A stretch of DNA of 31,594 nt, taken from positions 1-31,594 of the IMG/VR virus record IMGVR_UViG_3300013122_000011. The stretch is one strand, 5' to 3'. This document shows, piece after piece, positions 15,910-23,688 of this stretch; position 1 is the first letter of the stretch, and each line of letters starts with the position of its first letter. Below the pieces are notes generated by a model. That model was given only the letters and a program-made list of their open reading frames with translations. It had not been told where the DNA came from and searched no databases. The position numbers were made by a program, and so were the translations under genes. Origin of the DNA: a virus.

Positions 15910-17973
15910 TTATCCATTGAAACTGGCCTTAACTTCATCCAATACTTTATCATTAGAAAGCCCTCTATCGAATCCCTCAAGCATTAAATTAACTACAGGA
16001 TATATGCTCTTTGGAGAAAGGCTCTTTATACATGGAGCATCACATCCAGCTCTATTCCCCCAACATGGCCCCAGTATCGGGCAAGTCAATATATAATTTG
16101 GCTGAATGTCTACAGTCAATCCTTTAGGTTTAGTAACCCTTCTTGCCCCAGAGCCATATATGCAGATTTGAAGTTTATCAACAGCAGCGGCAAGATGTGA
16201 ACAAAAACTATCAACCCCTATATGGAAAATTCCATTCTTAACAACATATGCACTTTCCCTGTAGCTTAACTTGCCAGCTAAATTAATAGCCCCCTCTATT
16301 GGGGCATCATCTTTACCGCCAATCTGAATAAAGCTAACACCTTTGACCATGCTGATTATATCACTCATCCAAGGATAGAAGCGATAGGGGTGACCACCCT
16401 GATTGTTAAGAGTTATATACTTACCTCCAGAAATCATACCCTTTATTGACGGATTATCTATCTCCTTTTGCTCTATGTACATCTTGTCAAAATCAACATC
16501 ACAGAGCAGAGAATGCATCGCCCAGAGAGGAATATCCTGAGTCCCCCAATTACCTGTCCGTATTCTTTCATGTGGCCAATATACTTGTTTATATTGAGCC
16601 ATCAGCTCCTTATCCCATTCCAATATCTCTGATATATAACCATTCCCTACTAATATATCAGAAAACTGTTTGCTTGTCATATAGTCCATTTCCCTATTGC
16701 TGTGCTTTTCCATAATCCCCTTAAAGCACCCAGTAGTTATAAGAACATCGCCAGCAGAAGAGTGCTGAATGAAAAGAATCTTTTCTTTTCTTTTAGGAAT
16801 AACCTTCTTCTTTTCAACAATCGACTCTATTAAAGGCTGAAGTATGCCTCTTATTGATTTTTTATCACCATAGGTAAGGGCATTTAGTCTTGCATTTTCT
16901 ATGATAGAGTTAGGATATTTTTTATCAGCAATCATATTCAAATAATCCACACCCTGCTCTATATTCGCCCTCATTCTTGGGTCATGAGTAACCCCTCCTC
17001 TTTCCCACATAGGAAGAGTCAAATGACCAGAGTTACAGTCTATCAAAAACCCCTTCCCATCAGATAAAAGCTCTGTTATTGCGGTATTTTTAGAACCTAT
17101 AACAGGTAGCCCAGTCAACTGAGCTTCAATTATCGGAAAGCAAAGACCTTCTGCAAGACTGGTAATCAAGAGCGCATCTACTCCATTATACAGCTTATTA
17201 AGATTTTCCGTAGTTATCTCTAAGCTGTCTTTTTTGAATGCAACCCTATCCTTAATCCCCATCTTAATAACTGCATCTTTAAGATTAGTTCCAAACCTAT
17301 CATTTGCCTCCATATGCAAATAAAGAATTGCATCACCTCTCTTTTCTGAAAATACTTTGAATATCTCCAAAGTTCTTATTATGTCTTTTCTTATTTGGTT
17401 CTTTGCTATGACCGCAACAACAAAAAGGTCTTTACTTCCGAACAATGATTTTTTTATTTCATCTTTATCTTCCAAAGGCTTAAATACTTCAGAGTCCACA
17501 AAAGGCTTTAAGTACCGGAGCTTTGGTACATGAGGTTTGTATAATTCATATCCATGACGGCTATAAACTATAGGCAAATCTACACGGCTAAGAATTTGTA
17601 ACCAATCATCCTTAACAGAGTCAGAATCACAAGGGAAAACTTGTGCCCATTTAAACCCACTTTTTTCATGTATCAAATGTGATTGTTTATATATTTCCCA
17701 CATTCTCCATATATCATTATTAGAAAGGAATAAATCATACCCTCCACTACTCAAAAAGTTGAGCAGTTCCTGAATTCCTAATGTATCCTCTTTTGTTCCG
17801 ACAGAAATTATATTATGTATTTCATCAGATTGGAAAAGACGATTTGCATAATATGCATTATAACACAAGCAAATAATCCTATTGTCAGAAATCTGATTAA
17901 GGATTTGTTTATTGAATTTACCATTAGCTCCCTTGCCATACGGATTGTCGCCATGAAAAACTATTCTTGCCAT
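15910..17973 (-). CDS. Fused glycosyltransferase: GT4-type domain plus GT9 (heptosyltransferase-like) domain
   Basis: A 687-residue two-domain GT-B protein. Residues 1 to about 385 look like family GT4, with an EX7E signature at E275/E283 in SLAEGLCFPIIEAQLTG, the usual nucleotide-sugar binding motif. Residues about 398-687 look like GT9: ILFIQHSSAGDVLITTG at the start, IGGKDDAPIEG in the middle, and GVDSFCSHLAAA, the Asp-Ser-x-x-x-His-like-Ala motif of heptosyltransferases. Four Cys cluster near the end (CPILGPCWGNRAGCDAPC). It probably transfers two sugars in series, or uses one domain for recognition. It sits between head-closure and gpZ-like genes, with AAGGAGGTACAAAA before the ATG, so it is made with the structural proteins. 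Sampled 60-base lines here are near 35-37% GC, lower than the portal and capsid genes. Acceptor is unknown. Confidence 0.88.
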   Translation of the reverse strand: MARIVFHGDNPYGKGANGKFNKQILNQISDNRIICLCYNAYYANRLFQSDEIHNIISVGTKEDTLGIQELLNFLSSGGYDLFLSNNDIWRMWEIYKQSHLIHEKSGFKWAQVFPCDSDSVKDDWLQILSRVDLPIVYSRHGYELYKPHVPKLRYLKPFVDSEVFKPLEDKDEIKKSLFGSKDLFVVAVIAKNQIRKDIIRTLEIFKVFSEKRGDAILYLHMEANDRFGTNLKDAVIKMGIKDRVAFKKDSLEITTENLNKLYNGVDALLITSLAEGLCFPIIEAQLTGLPVIGSKNTAITELLSDGKGFLIDCNSGHLTLPMWERGGVTHDPRMRANIEQGVDYLNMIADKKYPNSIIENARLNALTYGDKKSIRGILQPLIESIVEKKKVIPKRKEKILFIQHSSAGDVLITTGCFKGIMEKHSNREMDYMTSKQFSDILVGNGYISEILEWDKELMAQYKQVYWPHERIRTGNWGTQDIPLWAMHSLLCDVDFDKMYIEQKEIDNPSIKGMISGGKYITLNNQGGHPYRFYPWMSDIISMVKGVSFIQIGGKDDAPIEGAINLAGKLSYRESAYVVKNGIFHIGVDSFCSHLAAAVDKLQICIYGSGARRVTKPKGLTVDIQPNYILTCPILGPCWGNRAGCDAPCIKSLSPKSIYPVVNLMLEGFDRGLSNDKVLDEVKASFNG

Positions 17974-17985
17974 TTTTGTACCTCC

Positions 17986-18600
17986 TTAGATTCTTGTGTC
18001 CTGTTTGGCCTGTATAATCAGGCAGCCAGGAAGGTTGACTCTATCTATTGTATCCACCTTGTATTTTTCTGAAGCAGTAGGCATCTGTATGGTATCCTCC
18101 ACCTTTACATCATAATCAGCAGAGGTATAAAACCAGCGATTATCCTCCTCTACAGAGCTTTGATTCCGAGCAACAAGCTCTATCTTTTGAGTCACAAGAC
18201 ACCCATACATAGTAGGTTCTACTATAGAGCCAGAATAGACATACTCCATAGTGTTATTATCCCTATACCCAACTACTCTGTCAAGTCTTGCTACAGCATT
18301 ACATACATATAGCATACCATAGTTATTCATTCCAGAATTCAGGAGCTGCTCTGGAACCATAGAGGCTACCAGGTAATATTCATCCGATACAGAGTTCTGT
18401 ATTATGTTGCCATTCTCAAATATTGTATCATACTTAATGGAGAACTTCCGTATGAACTGCATTATCGACTGATATTGAGAAACAGCTGGCCCATGGAACA
18501 CTACCTCTATGTCAAGGTAATCTTCTGCAGAATCGCTCAGCCTGGTGCACAGGGTTCCTATCTTACGGATGACTTTTGATATTTGGTCACCTACCGGCAT
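17986..18600 (-). CDS. Head closure / head-tail joining protein
   Basis: A 204-residue protein after the adaptor-like gene. The C-terminal half has strands resembling siphophage head-closure (stopper) proteins: DVKVEDTIQMPTASEKYKV then DTIDRVNLPGCLIIQAK, the pattern of a property value, a measured variable and a final beta strand seen in these barrels. It would close the portal channel and receive the tail. ATG 18600 overlaps the previous stop by one base (TGATG), and GAGG lies 6 bases before it. The GTG at 18603 is too near the site. It is followed directly by the GT4-GT9 gene instead of by the gpZ-like gene as in lambda. Confidence 0.65.
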   Translation of the reverse strand: MPVGDQISKVIRKIGTLCTRLSDSAEDYLDIEVVFHGPAVSQYQSIMQFIRKFSIKYDTIFENGNIIQNSVSDEYYLVASMVPEQLLNSGMNNYGMLYVCNAVARLDRVVGYRDNNTMEYVYSGSIVEPTMYGCLVTQKIELVARNQSSVEEDNRWFYTSADYDVKVEDTIQMPTASEKYKVDTIDRVNLPGCLIIQAKQDTRI

Positions 18601-19061
18601 CACTCACCTCTATTATTTATCAGAACAGAATCTTCAACCTCATAGGTCAAATCCTCTCCTGTCCTGCTGTCCTGGACAAATCCAGTACTTACGGTCTGAC
18701 CAAAAGCATCACCCTCAGTCTCAGCAGTAAGAATACCAAACTCTACAGGGTATTCCGACTTAGCCAACTCATACTCGGAATCCATCTCAGCTAACCTGTC
18801 CCGATAATTATTAACTATCTGCTGAAGTTTTGCCTTCGGAACATCAAAATTGACCAATGCAGCATCATACAGATAAGACACGATGTGTCTCTTCAACCGC
18901 TTTTTTAACCATTTTATTCGAAAAGTGTCATCTGTAGGACAGCCAAAGCTCAACTCATCGGCAGCTTCCGAATAGGCATTATCATAATCATCATCAACAA
19001 GCTCGCTTGACAATCCTTTAATTTCTTGTTGGCATTTAATTACTAACTCGCTCTGAGTCAT
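18600..19061 (-). CDS. Head-tail connector adaptor-like protein
   Basis: A 153-residue, mostly helical acidic protein, in the position of siphophage adaptor proteins that bind below the portal. Helices are seen around DDYDNAYSEAADELSFG, FRIKWLKKRLKRHIVSYLYD and KLQQIVNNYRDRLAEMDSEY; the C-terminal 45 residues look extended. I chose ATG 19061 because GAGGAG lies 7 bases upstream. The in-frame ATG at 19082 has no ribosome site and lies deeper inside the previous gene. With this start the overlap with the upstream gene is 26 bases. The C-terminus couples to the next gene by TGATG. Function is inferred from order and helical content. Confidence 0.55.
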   Translation of the reverse strand: MTQSELVIKCQQEIKGLSSELVDDDYDNAYSEAADELSFGCPTDDTFRIKWLKKRLKRHIVSYLYDAALVNFDVPKAKLQQIVNNYRDRLAEMDSEYELAKSEYPVEFGILTAETEGDAFGQTVSTGFVQDSRTGEDLTYEVEDSVLINNRGE

Positions 19062-19404
19062 CGGAAGGCTCCTCTTTGCCATCAGGCAAATAAGTTATAC
19101 GGTCAGCAAACTTATCTGCCTTATGCTGGCTAAGAAATTCAGCTATAGGGTATCCTCCAGCTATAACAAACTGCTTAGCAAATCCATAGTAATGCTTATA
19201 GACAGGATGAGTTGGAGGGATTACAGAGTAAGGACGCATGTCCTTAAATTGAGGTTGGTACACAAGAATAGACTTTTTAACTTCTGATTTAGGTAAAGGC
19301 TTTTCTTCCTTTTTTTCTTCCTGCTTACGGGCAAGCCTCTCTTTTAGCCTTTTGGCCATATCAACTCTTTGTACATCTTCGTTGAACTTGTTTTTTTGTA
19401 CCAT
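19036..19404 (-). CDS. Hypothetical neck-region protein (gpFI position)
   Basis: A 122-residue protein I do not recognise. The N-terminal third is strongly charged and coiled-coil-like (AKRLKERLARKQEEKKEEK). The middle contains aromatic residues (PVYKHYYGFAKQFVIAGGYP), and the end is acidic/polar. It is the first gene after the major capsid, where lambda carries FI, but no similarity to FI can be claimed. AAGGAGAGGCCAAG precedes the ATG. It lies just past a perfect 13-bp hairpin, so it and the genes after it could be expressed at a lower level than the capsid. Confidence 0.7.
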   Translation of the reverse strand: MVQKNKFNEDVQRVDMAKRLKERLARKQEEKKEEKPLPKSEVKKSILVYQPQFKDMRPYSVIPPTHPVYKHYYGFAKQFVIAGGYPIAEFLSQHKADKFADRITYLPDGKEEPSDDSERVSN

Positions 19405-19427
19405 CTTGGCCTCTCCTTCTTGTAAGA

Positions 19428-19463
19428 GAAGGCAAGCCTCTTATGGAACAGAGGCTTGCCTTC
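19428..19463 (-). terminator. Perfect 13-bp hairpin after major capsid gene (attenuator or mRNA-stabilising)
   Basis: Inverted repeat GAAGGCAAGCCTC / GAGGCTTGCCTTC with a 10-base loop, in the 81-base gap between the capsid stop (19486) and the next start (19404). On the minus strand only TCTTACAAG follows the stem, so a U-tract is missing. Likely roles are partial termination that sets the capsid-to-neck ratio, or protection of the capsid mRNA 3' end. Confidence 0.5.
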
Positions 19464-19485
19464 GGGTTCTAACTCTTCATGATGA

Positions 19486-20793
19486 TTATAACCAGGTTAT
19501 ATCATCATCAGTGTCGCTTACTTTTACAACCATCCAGTTTGCCTCGCCGATTTTTGGTCCACCACTAATACCAGCACCAATCTCCATATTGAACGGAGGC
19601 CGGTCGGTCTGGAAGTGGCTCCAAGTATAGCGTCCAGGCAGCGGATTGCCGATGGAGCTATTCTTCACCAAGCTCGGAGTGGAAATCCAGTTATTGTTAG
19701 AGGTTCTTGACGACTTCTGGCCTTCGAGAATGATATAATTCGTTTTCATTCTCTTTTTCAAGGCAACAATCCTGTCGCCAACGGCCAGTGCAGCACTGAT
19801 TGCAGCAGGAATAGTGATGGCATTGGCATTCGGCTCAGATGTCAATTGCTGAACAATATACTGAACTCCTGCAGAAGTTGTGATTAGCAGGTCATCCCCT
19901 AAATGGAAGGGTGCTGAATCCTCAACATACAGGATTGTATCACTTGCCCCCGAAGCGATACGGATTCTGGTCTCCTCGTGATAAACACGGGAGTCTATCT
20001 TAATCGACTGTCCCTTCAGCCCAGTCAGAACCTGGAACACAGCCTCATTCTCGATGTTTGCAACAACGAGCTGGGGTGCTCTGGCTATCTGAGTCTGAAA
20101 AGAGGTACACGCCTCTGCCTTGGCTGCTGTCAGGTCGTTCATCCAGATTCTGGAAGTTTCATATCCCAGCTTTCTGAAGAACTGAACCGCCCCCTTGATA
20201 TCTGCCAACGGGTCTGCCGTTGCAGGAACATCCCAGCTTCCAGAGGTAGTCCATCGAACCCGATGGGAACCTGAGGAACTGGTAATGTCAATATACCTGA
20301 AGCCGGCAATGTTCGGGTTAAAGGTATAGTTTACATCCCACCTGTCCTCCTGGTAAAACCCCCGAAGAACTGTATCCATGGAGATAAGTTCGATGAGGTT
20401 GTTGATACGAAGATCAAGCAGGTCGAGTCCCTTAGTTACCAGGCCTTCCCCAATACGCTCCAGGGGAGCGGCAGGGTTAATTGCCCGCAGGAGGACTTCC
20501 TCGTTGAAAATCATACCTTCTCGCCAGTGCGCTGAGCCATACTGCTTGTATGCCTGCCCAGGCAAGTCGATTCTCATATGGTCAGCACCAAGCCGTACCG
20601 GATAAGTTCGGCCATAGGCTCCAAACTGCACCATATCTATAACATCCAGGCTATCCACTTCTTTAAAAGGAAGGAAAGCTTCCGTAAACATGAACTGGTC
20701 AGGATCAGGTTCAAACTCGTTGACGATGGTGTCCATGACTGTGGGCCTGAATATATTTTGGTCTTTCAGTTTAAGTAAAAAATCTCCAGCCAT
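19486..20793 (-). CDS. Major capsid protein (lambda gpE-like family)
   Basis: A 435-residue protein after the decoration gene, as in lambda D-E. The N-terminal half has the pattern of gpE-type capsids: AFLPFKEVDSLDVIDM, YGRTYPVRLGADHMRID, then SAHWREGMIFNEEVLLRA and NLIELISMDTVLRG. The protein would form the HK97-fold shell. It is longer than lambda gpE (341 residues). The extra length includes a beta-rich stretch at about 283-350 (TILYVEDSAPFHLGDDLLIT ... LAVGDRIVAL) that resembles part of the decoration protein next door. A very strong ribosome site, AGGAGGTGAGTATAG then ATG, agrees with the most abundant virion protein, and a perfect hairpin follows the stop. Sampled 60-base lines run from about 42 to 58% GC. 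Confidence 0.9.
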   Translation of the reverse strand: MAGDFLLKLKDQNIFRPTVMDTIVNEFEPDPDQFMFTEAFLPFKEVDSLDVIDMVQFGAYGRTYPVRLGADHMRIDLPGQAYKQYGSAHWREGMIFNEEVLLRAINPAAPLERIGEGLVTKGLDLLDLRINNLIELISMDTVLRGFYQEDRWDVNYTFNPNIAGFRYIDITSSSGSHRVRWTTSGSWDVPATADPLADIKGAVQFFRKLGYETSRIWMNDLTAAKAEACTSFQTQIARAPQLVVANIENEAVFQVLTGLKGQSIKIDSRVYHEETRIRIASGASDTILYVEDSAPFHLGDDLLITTSAGVQYIVQQLTSEPNANAITIPAAISAALAVGDRIVALKKRMKTNYIILEGQKSSRTSNNNWISTPSLVKNSSIGNPLPGRYTWSHFQTDRPPFNMEIGAGISGGPKIGEANWMVVKVSDTDDDITWL

Positions 20794-20812
20794 CTATACT
20801 CACCTCCTCTCG

Positions 20813-21478
20813 TTATGTAACAATATCAATAAAATGAAGTTTCTGGTTGTTGTTCTTATTGAACATATCCTTCGCAATAGTCTGGCCGGCAGGAAGCCAC
20901 TGAAAGCCTTTAACTTCACTCTTTATGAATGTCCCTTCGATGTACGCTTTAGTTCCGCTATCAGATGCACTCGAAAGCTCAACATCCTCAAGTATAACAC
21001 AAGCATTCATATCAGAGAGCTGACCAGAGCAAATCCAGCCACAGTCCTCGCCACTTACCACAACAAGAAGGTCATCGCCCGTTAATCCAGTAAGAGTATT
21101 CCCAAGGGTTACAATTCCTGTCGTATTATCTACGGCAGTTACATAGCCTTGAACGCCACCAAAAACACCTGTGGTATAGTCGAAGAATGATACTCTATCC
21201 CCGACAACGAAATGGTATGAGTCGGCAGCATTCACAAGCGTAACATACTTAGTGGAAACGCTCGAAACCTCTCCCCCAAACCCATAGGGATATGCATAGT
21301 AAGGGGATACATTACCCCTAACCCAAAGCCGTGGGCCTTTTATTGACTCGGTATCTGAACCAAATCTTGTCGTATCAATTGTAACCGGGATTGCCTGAAA
21401 GTTCTCCCCAATCAGGCAATCTTTTTTCCTTCCAGCATCATAACCGAAAAAAGTCTGGCTCGGTGTATTTTCAGCCAT
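20813..21478 (-). CDS. Head decoration protein (gpD-like core with added beta domain)
   Basis: A 221-residue protein between protease/scaffold and major capsid, the lambda D position. The C-terminal segment ACVILEDVELSSASDSG followed by KAYIEGTFIKSEVKGF has the pattern of gpD-type decoration proteins (a strand, a loop with small residues, then a strand ending near a hydrophobic). Lambda gpD is 110 residues. The added length is an insert at about residues 70-140 (VTLVNAADSYHFVVGDRVSF ... LTGLTGDDLLVVV) that looks like the insert in the capsid protein. Role: binds capsid trimers after expansion and stabilises the shell. The start overlaps the protease stop by one base (TAATG), with AAAGGAGGTGATAAGTA upstream, one of the strongest sites here. 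Confidence 0.75.
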   Translation of the reverse strand: MAENTPSQTFFGYDAGRKKDCLIGENFQAIPVTIDTTRFGSDTESIKGPRLWVRGNVSPYYAYPYGFGGEVSSVSTKYVTLVNAADSYHFVVGDRVSFFDYTTGVFGGVQGYVTAVDNTTGIVTLGNTLTGLTGDDLLVVVSGEDCGWICSGQLSDMNACVILEDVELSSASDSGTKAYIEGTFIKSEVKGFQWLPAGQTIAKDMFNKNNNQKLHFIDIVT

Positions 21479-22053
21479 TACTTATCACCTCCTTTATTCT
21501 TTTTTCCGAAATACTTATTGAAAATAGTTTTGCCCAGAGCGATATCTTTCTCAATCTCGGCATTCTGTCCTGAGTTGCTGTGTCCACCACCAAGAATCTC
21601 TTTGTCATCTTCGCCATACCAGGTCTTCAGCTCCTCAGTGAAAGCTTCCCTCAAAGCCTTCTCATCCAGAACATCATCCTTGATATAGGCATCAATGTCA
21701 AACAGACTCTTAACCTTCGAGAAAAGACGAGGCTTAACCGGAGACTCGGAAAGCATCGAATCCATAATGCCTTCAGCCTTGGACTCAAGCTTATCCCCAA
21801 TCATCTTGGCAATCTTCTTGTCCTTCTCCTTGTTCTCGCTTTCGAGAACTTTAATTCTACCCTCGAACTTGCCAAGCTCTGCTCCAAGAACAACCTGAAA
21901 GGCCGACTCCTTCTCAGCCAGAGCGGCCTTGATAGCATCTGCCTTTTCCTGTTCTGTCTTTTCAGAGAGCTTTGCCCCGACTTCCTGAGTGACCTGGTCG
22001 AACATCTTCTGGTACTCATCAGGGTGCAGTTCTTTGAATTCCGCTAGTGTCAT
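21478..22053 (-). CDS. Scaffolding protein from an internal in-frame start (Nu3-like)
   Basis: A 191-residue product nested in the 3' part of the protease gene, in the same frame, equal to residues 254-444 of the long form. It starts at ATG 22053 (MTLAEFKELHPDEYQKMFDQ) right where the protease part ends and the coiled-coil part begins. The internal start has AAAGGAGGTGAACAAG before it, better than the site of the full gene. The sequence is highly charged and helical, with KVLESENKEKDKKIAKMIGD, and ends basic (FNKYFGKKNKGGDK), as scaffolds do for capsid binding. Lambda uses the same plan: Nu3 is translated from inside C. The scaffold would be made in excess over the protease fusion. The start is inferred; the SD match is seen directly. 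Confidence 0.75.
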   Translation of the reverse strand: MTLAEFKELHPDEYQKMFDQVTQEVGAKLSEKTEQEKADAIKAALAEKESAFQVVLGAELGKFEGRIKVLESENKEKDKKIAKMIGDKLESKAEGIMDSMLSESPVKPRLFSKVKSLFDIDAYIKDDVLDEKALREAFTEELKTWYGEDDKEILGGGHSNSGQNAEIEKDIALGKTIFNKYFGKKNKGGDK

Positions 22054-22812
22054 CTTGTTCACCTCCTTTAATTGATTATACAACTTTTGAGAAAAACGTT
22101 GGAAGAAGATGCCAGCATCTTCCACCGCCCCATAAGTCACCCAGTCACAAGAGTTAAAGCCAGCAATTCCTCCATATTCCTGAATGATTTCCTCTCCCTG
22201 CTTCGAGTGTTTAACCTTGTCACTGGGGATAAGGACATCAACAGAGAACTGGACGCCAGCCGGGTCTTGCTTTATGGACTCCCTCAGAGCTTGTCGTTCC
22301 TCTGTCCCGCCTAAAACCTTTATCTTTCCCACAAGGGCAAGGCTGCCCTTATGAGTGACTGTCTTTAAAGTGTCAGGATTAATTGATGCTACCCAATCTG
22401 TAGGAGGACGGGTTCCAGGCCCCATAGAAAAGAAACCCATATCATGACCAGAAAAGATTTTGAAATGACCGCTTTCCATTATGCGGTCTTTCATCTCATT
22501 TATGGCATTCTTCGTAAAACGGGTTTTATTATAAGTAGGCTTTGTGTCGGCAAGTAGGATAGGAACTTCATTGTTGTCAAAGTCAAAGTCTGCCATATCC
22601 TCTAATTTAAGAGATTCTGCTGCGCTGGTGAAGAATAAAAATCTTTCTGCTTCCACGGTTCCCTCCTTGCTATGGTATTTACGCCAATTAGTATAGCAGA
22701 TGCCTAGAATCTGGTCATGGTCCCTGTCAGGGTCTGCATTTTCCAGAGTCTCTACACATCTACTAATATAATCGTTCTTTTCCTCTCCTGACTTTGGCTT
22801 TGGAATTGGCAT
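21478..22812 (-). CDS. Prohead maturation protease fused to scaffold domain (gpC-like)
   Basis: A 444-residue protein. Residues 1-50 form a leader seen in phage protease proteins (MPIPKPKSGEEKNDYISRC, two later Cys/Trp motifs). Residues about 80-250 are the protease-like domain, with likely catalytic H123 in FSGHDMGFF and S190 in AGVQFSVDVL, the order and spacing expected of prohead serine proteases. Residues 254-444 are a charged helical scaffold, also made alone from an internal start. It would assemble inside the procapsid, cleave head proteins and itself, and leave. ATG 22812 is chosen over a TTG at 22839 because AGAAGGG lies 7 bases upstream. It is separated from the portal by the enzyme cassette, whereas lambda B and C are adjacent. 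Protease residues are assigned by eye. Confidence 0.8.
   Translation of the reverse strand: MPIPKPKSGEEKNDYISRCVETLENADPDRDHDQILGICYTNWRKYHSKEGTVEAERFLFFTSAAESLKLEDMADFDFDNNEVPILLADTKPTYNKTRFTKNAINEMKDRIMESGHFKIFSGHDMGFFSMGPGTRPPTDWVASINPDTLKTVTHKGSLALVGKIKVLGGTEERQALRESIKQDPAGVQFSVDVLIPSDKVKHSKQGEEIIQEYGGIAGFNSCDWVTYGAVEDAGIFFQRFSQKLYNQLKEVNKMTLAEFKELHPDEYQKMFDQVTQEVGAKLSEKTEQEKADAIKAALAEKESAFQVVLGAELGKFEGRIKVLESENKEKDKKIAKMIGDKLESKAEGIMDSMLSESPVKPRLFSKVKSLFDIDAYIKDDVLDEKALREAFTEELKTWYGEDDKEILGGGHSNSGQNAEIEKDIALGKTIFNKYFGKKNKGGDK
22059..22069 (-). promoter_or_regulatory. Internal Shine-Dalgarno AAAGGAGGTGA for nested scaffold
   Basis: An 11-base near-full match to the anti-SD region, 5 bases before ATG 22053 (8 bases from GGAGG), lying inside the coding sequence of the protease-scaffold gene. 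It decides the nested scaffold start. Confidence 0.8.
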
Positions 22813-22846
22813 ATATGAACCCTTCTGAAATATCAGCAAAAGTTTA

Positions 22847-23035
22847 CTATTTATGCAAACAATTTATTTTAAGGGCTGCCCCGTTCTTCAAATCATACCC
22901 GCCAAAGTATGGACAGCTCTTACACCTTACAACCTTATTATTGGTAGGGATTACCAGCTTCATTTTATCTTCATGAGACAGACTACAATCCCTAAAATCA
23001 ACCAAAACACGTATGTCGACTGGAGCTATCAGCAC
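22847..23035 (-). CDS. Small Cys protein, probable metal binder
   Basis: A 62-residue protein, GTG start at 23035. AGGAGA lies 7 bases upstream, overlapping the end of the preceding methyltransferase gene. Cys at 17, 38, 41 and 59 (VRCKSCPYF and KINCLHK) could hold a zinc ion. I do not recognise the family. It lies between the last cassette enzyme and the protease gene, so it could belong to either the cassette or the head module. A peptide substrate for the radical SAM enzymes was considered but is not supported, since there is no obvious leader/core division. Confidence 0.55.
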   Translation of the reverse strand: MLIAPVDIRVLVDFRDCSLSHEDKMKLVIPTNNKVVRCKSCPYFGGYDLKNGAALKINCLHK

Positions 23036-23046
23036 TATCCTGTCTC

Positions 23047-23688
23047 CTATATAAGCTCAAAAAACCCGTTACCATTTTTATGTTGAGACCAATTATCCTT
23101 TATTCCTTCTTTACGATAGCTGAATTCTCTGACGGTCCAACCGCAGGACTTAAATACATCCTCCCACCATATCTCTGTTTGAGCGATAATATGGGTTTTA
23201 TCCAAATCATATGCAGGGACATTATATTTCAACCCATTACCTAATGGAATAACAGCAAACATATGAGAACATCTACCCCTAAGTTCAGAAAGGGTTCTCT
23301 CTATATCTACAACATGCTCGAATACATCCTTTGCTATGCAGAGGTCGAAATGAATATCAAATGGTATTCCTAATCCATCATATAATTTTACATAATCCTT
23401 AACATCAGAGTCACAATTAGAAATTGCATACGGGCTTATATCACAACCCCACGCATCTCTCCATAACAGACGGAAAGCCTTTACCAAATATCCTTTAGCA
23501 CATCCAAAGTCTAAAATTTTACTTTGTCTACCTATACAAAGCTTATCGATGAATGCCATTGCTAATCTAATAGTAGCCTCTGGCATCCATCGATAATTAG
23601 TGTATAAAGATACCCCTGTCTCTATTCCTCGTTCAAAATAATCCTCACCGAATTCCATATCTAAGCCACTCTGTTCTGTTACATTCAT
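23047..23688 (-). CDS. Class I SAM-dependent methyltransferase (Methyltransf_11/23 type)
   Basis: A 213-residue protein with SAM-binding motif I at about 58-67 (ILDFGCAKGY), an acidic residue ending the next strand (WGCDISPYAI), and the post-I region DLCIAKDVFEHVVDIE, a common layout of small-molecule or sugar methyltransferases. FEHV is typical of the Methyltransf_11/23 families. It is the last of the seven cassette enzymes. The start is uncertain: ATG 23688 is chosen, with a TTG at 23700 and an ATG at 23658 also in frame. None has a good ribosome site, and the start region overlaps the preceding radical SAM gene in another frame, so translation is probably coupled. Substrate unknown; O-methylation of a sugar is one possibility given the glycosyltransferases nearby. 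Confidence 0.8.
   Translation of the reverse strand: MNVTEQSGLDMEFGEDYFERGIETGVSLYTNYRWMPEATIRLAMAFIDKLCIGRQSKILDFGCAKGYLVKAFRLLWRDAWGCDISPYAISNCDSDVKDYVKLYDGLGIPFDIHFDLCIAKDVFEHVVDIERTLSELRGRCSHMFAVIPLGNGLKYNVPAYDLDKTHIIAQTEIWWEDVFKSCGWTVREFSYRKEGIKDNWSQHKNGNGFFELI

Noticed and set aside
22847-23035. 62-residue protein as a radical SAM peptide precursor
   Set aside because: No leader/core division, no repeats of modifiable residues, and Cys spacing fits a metal site better.
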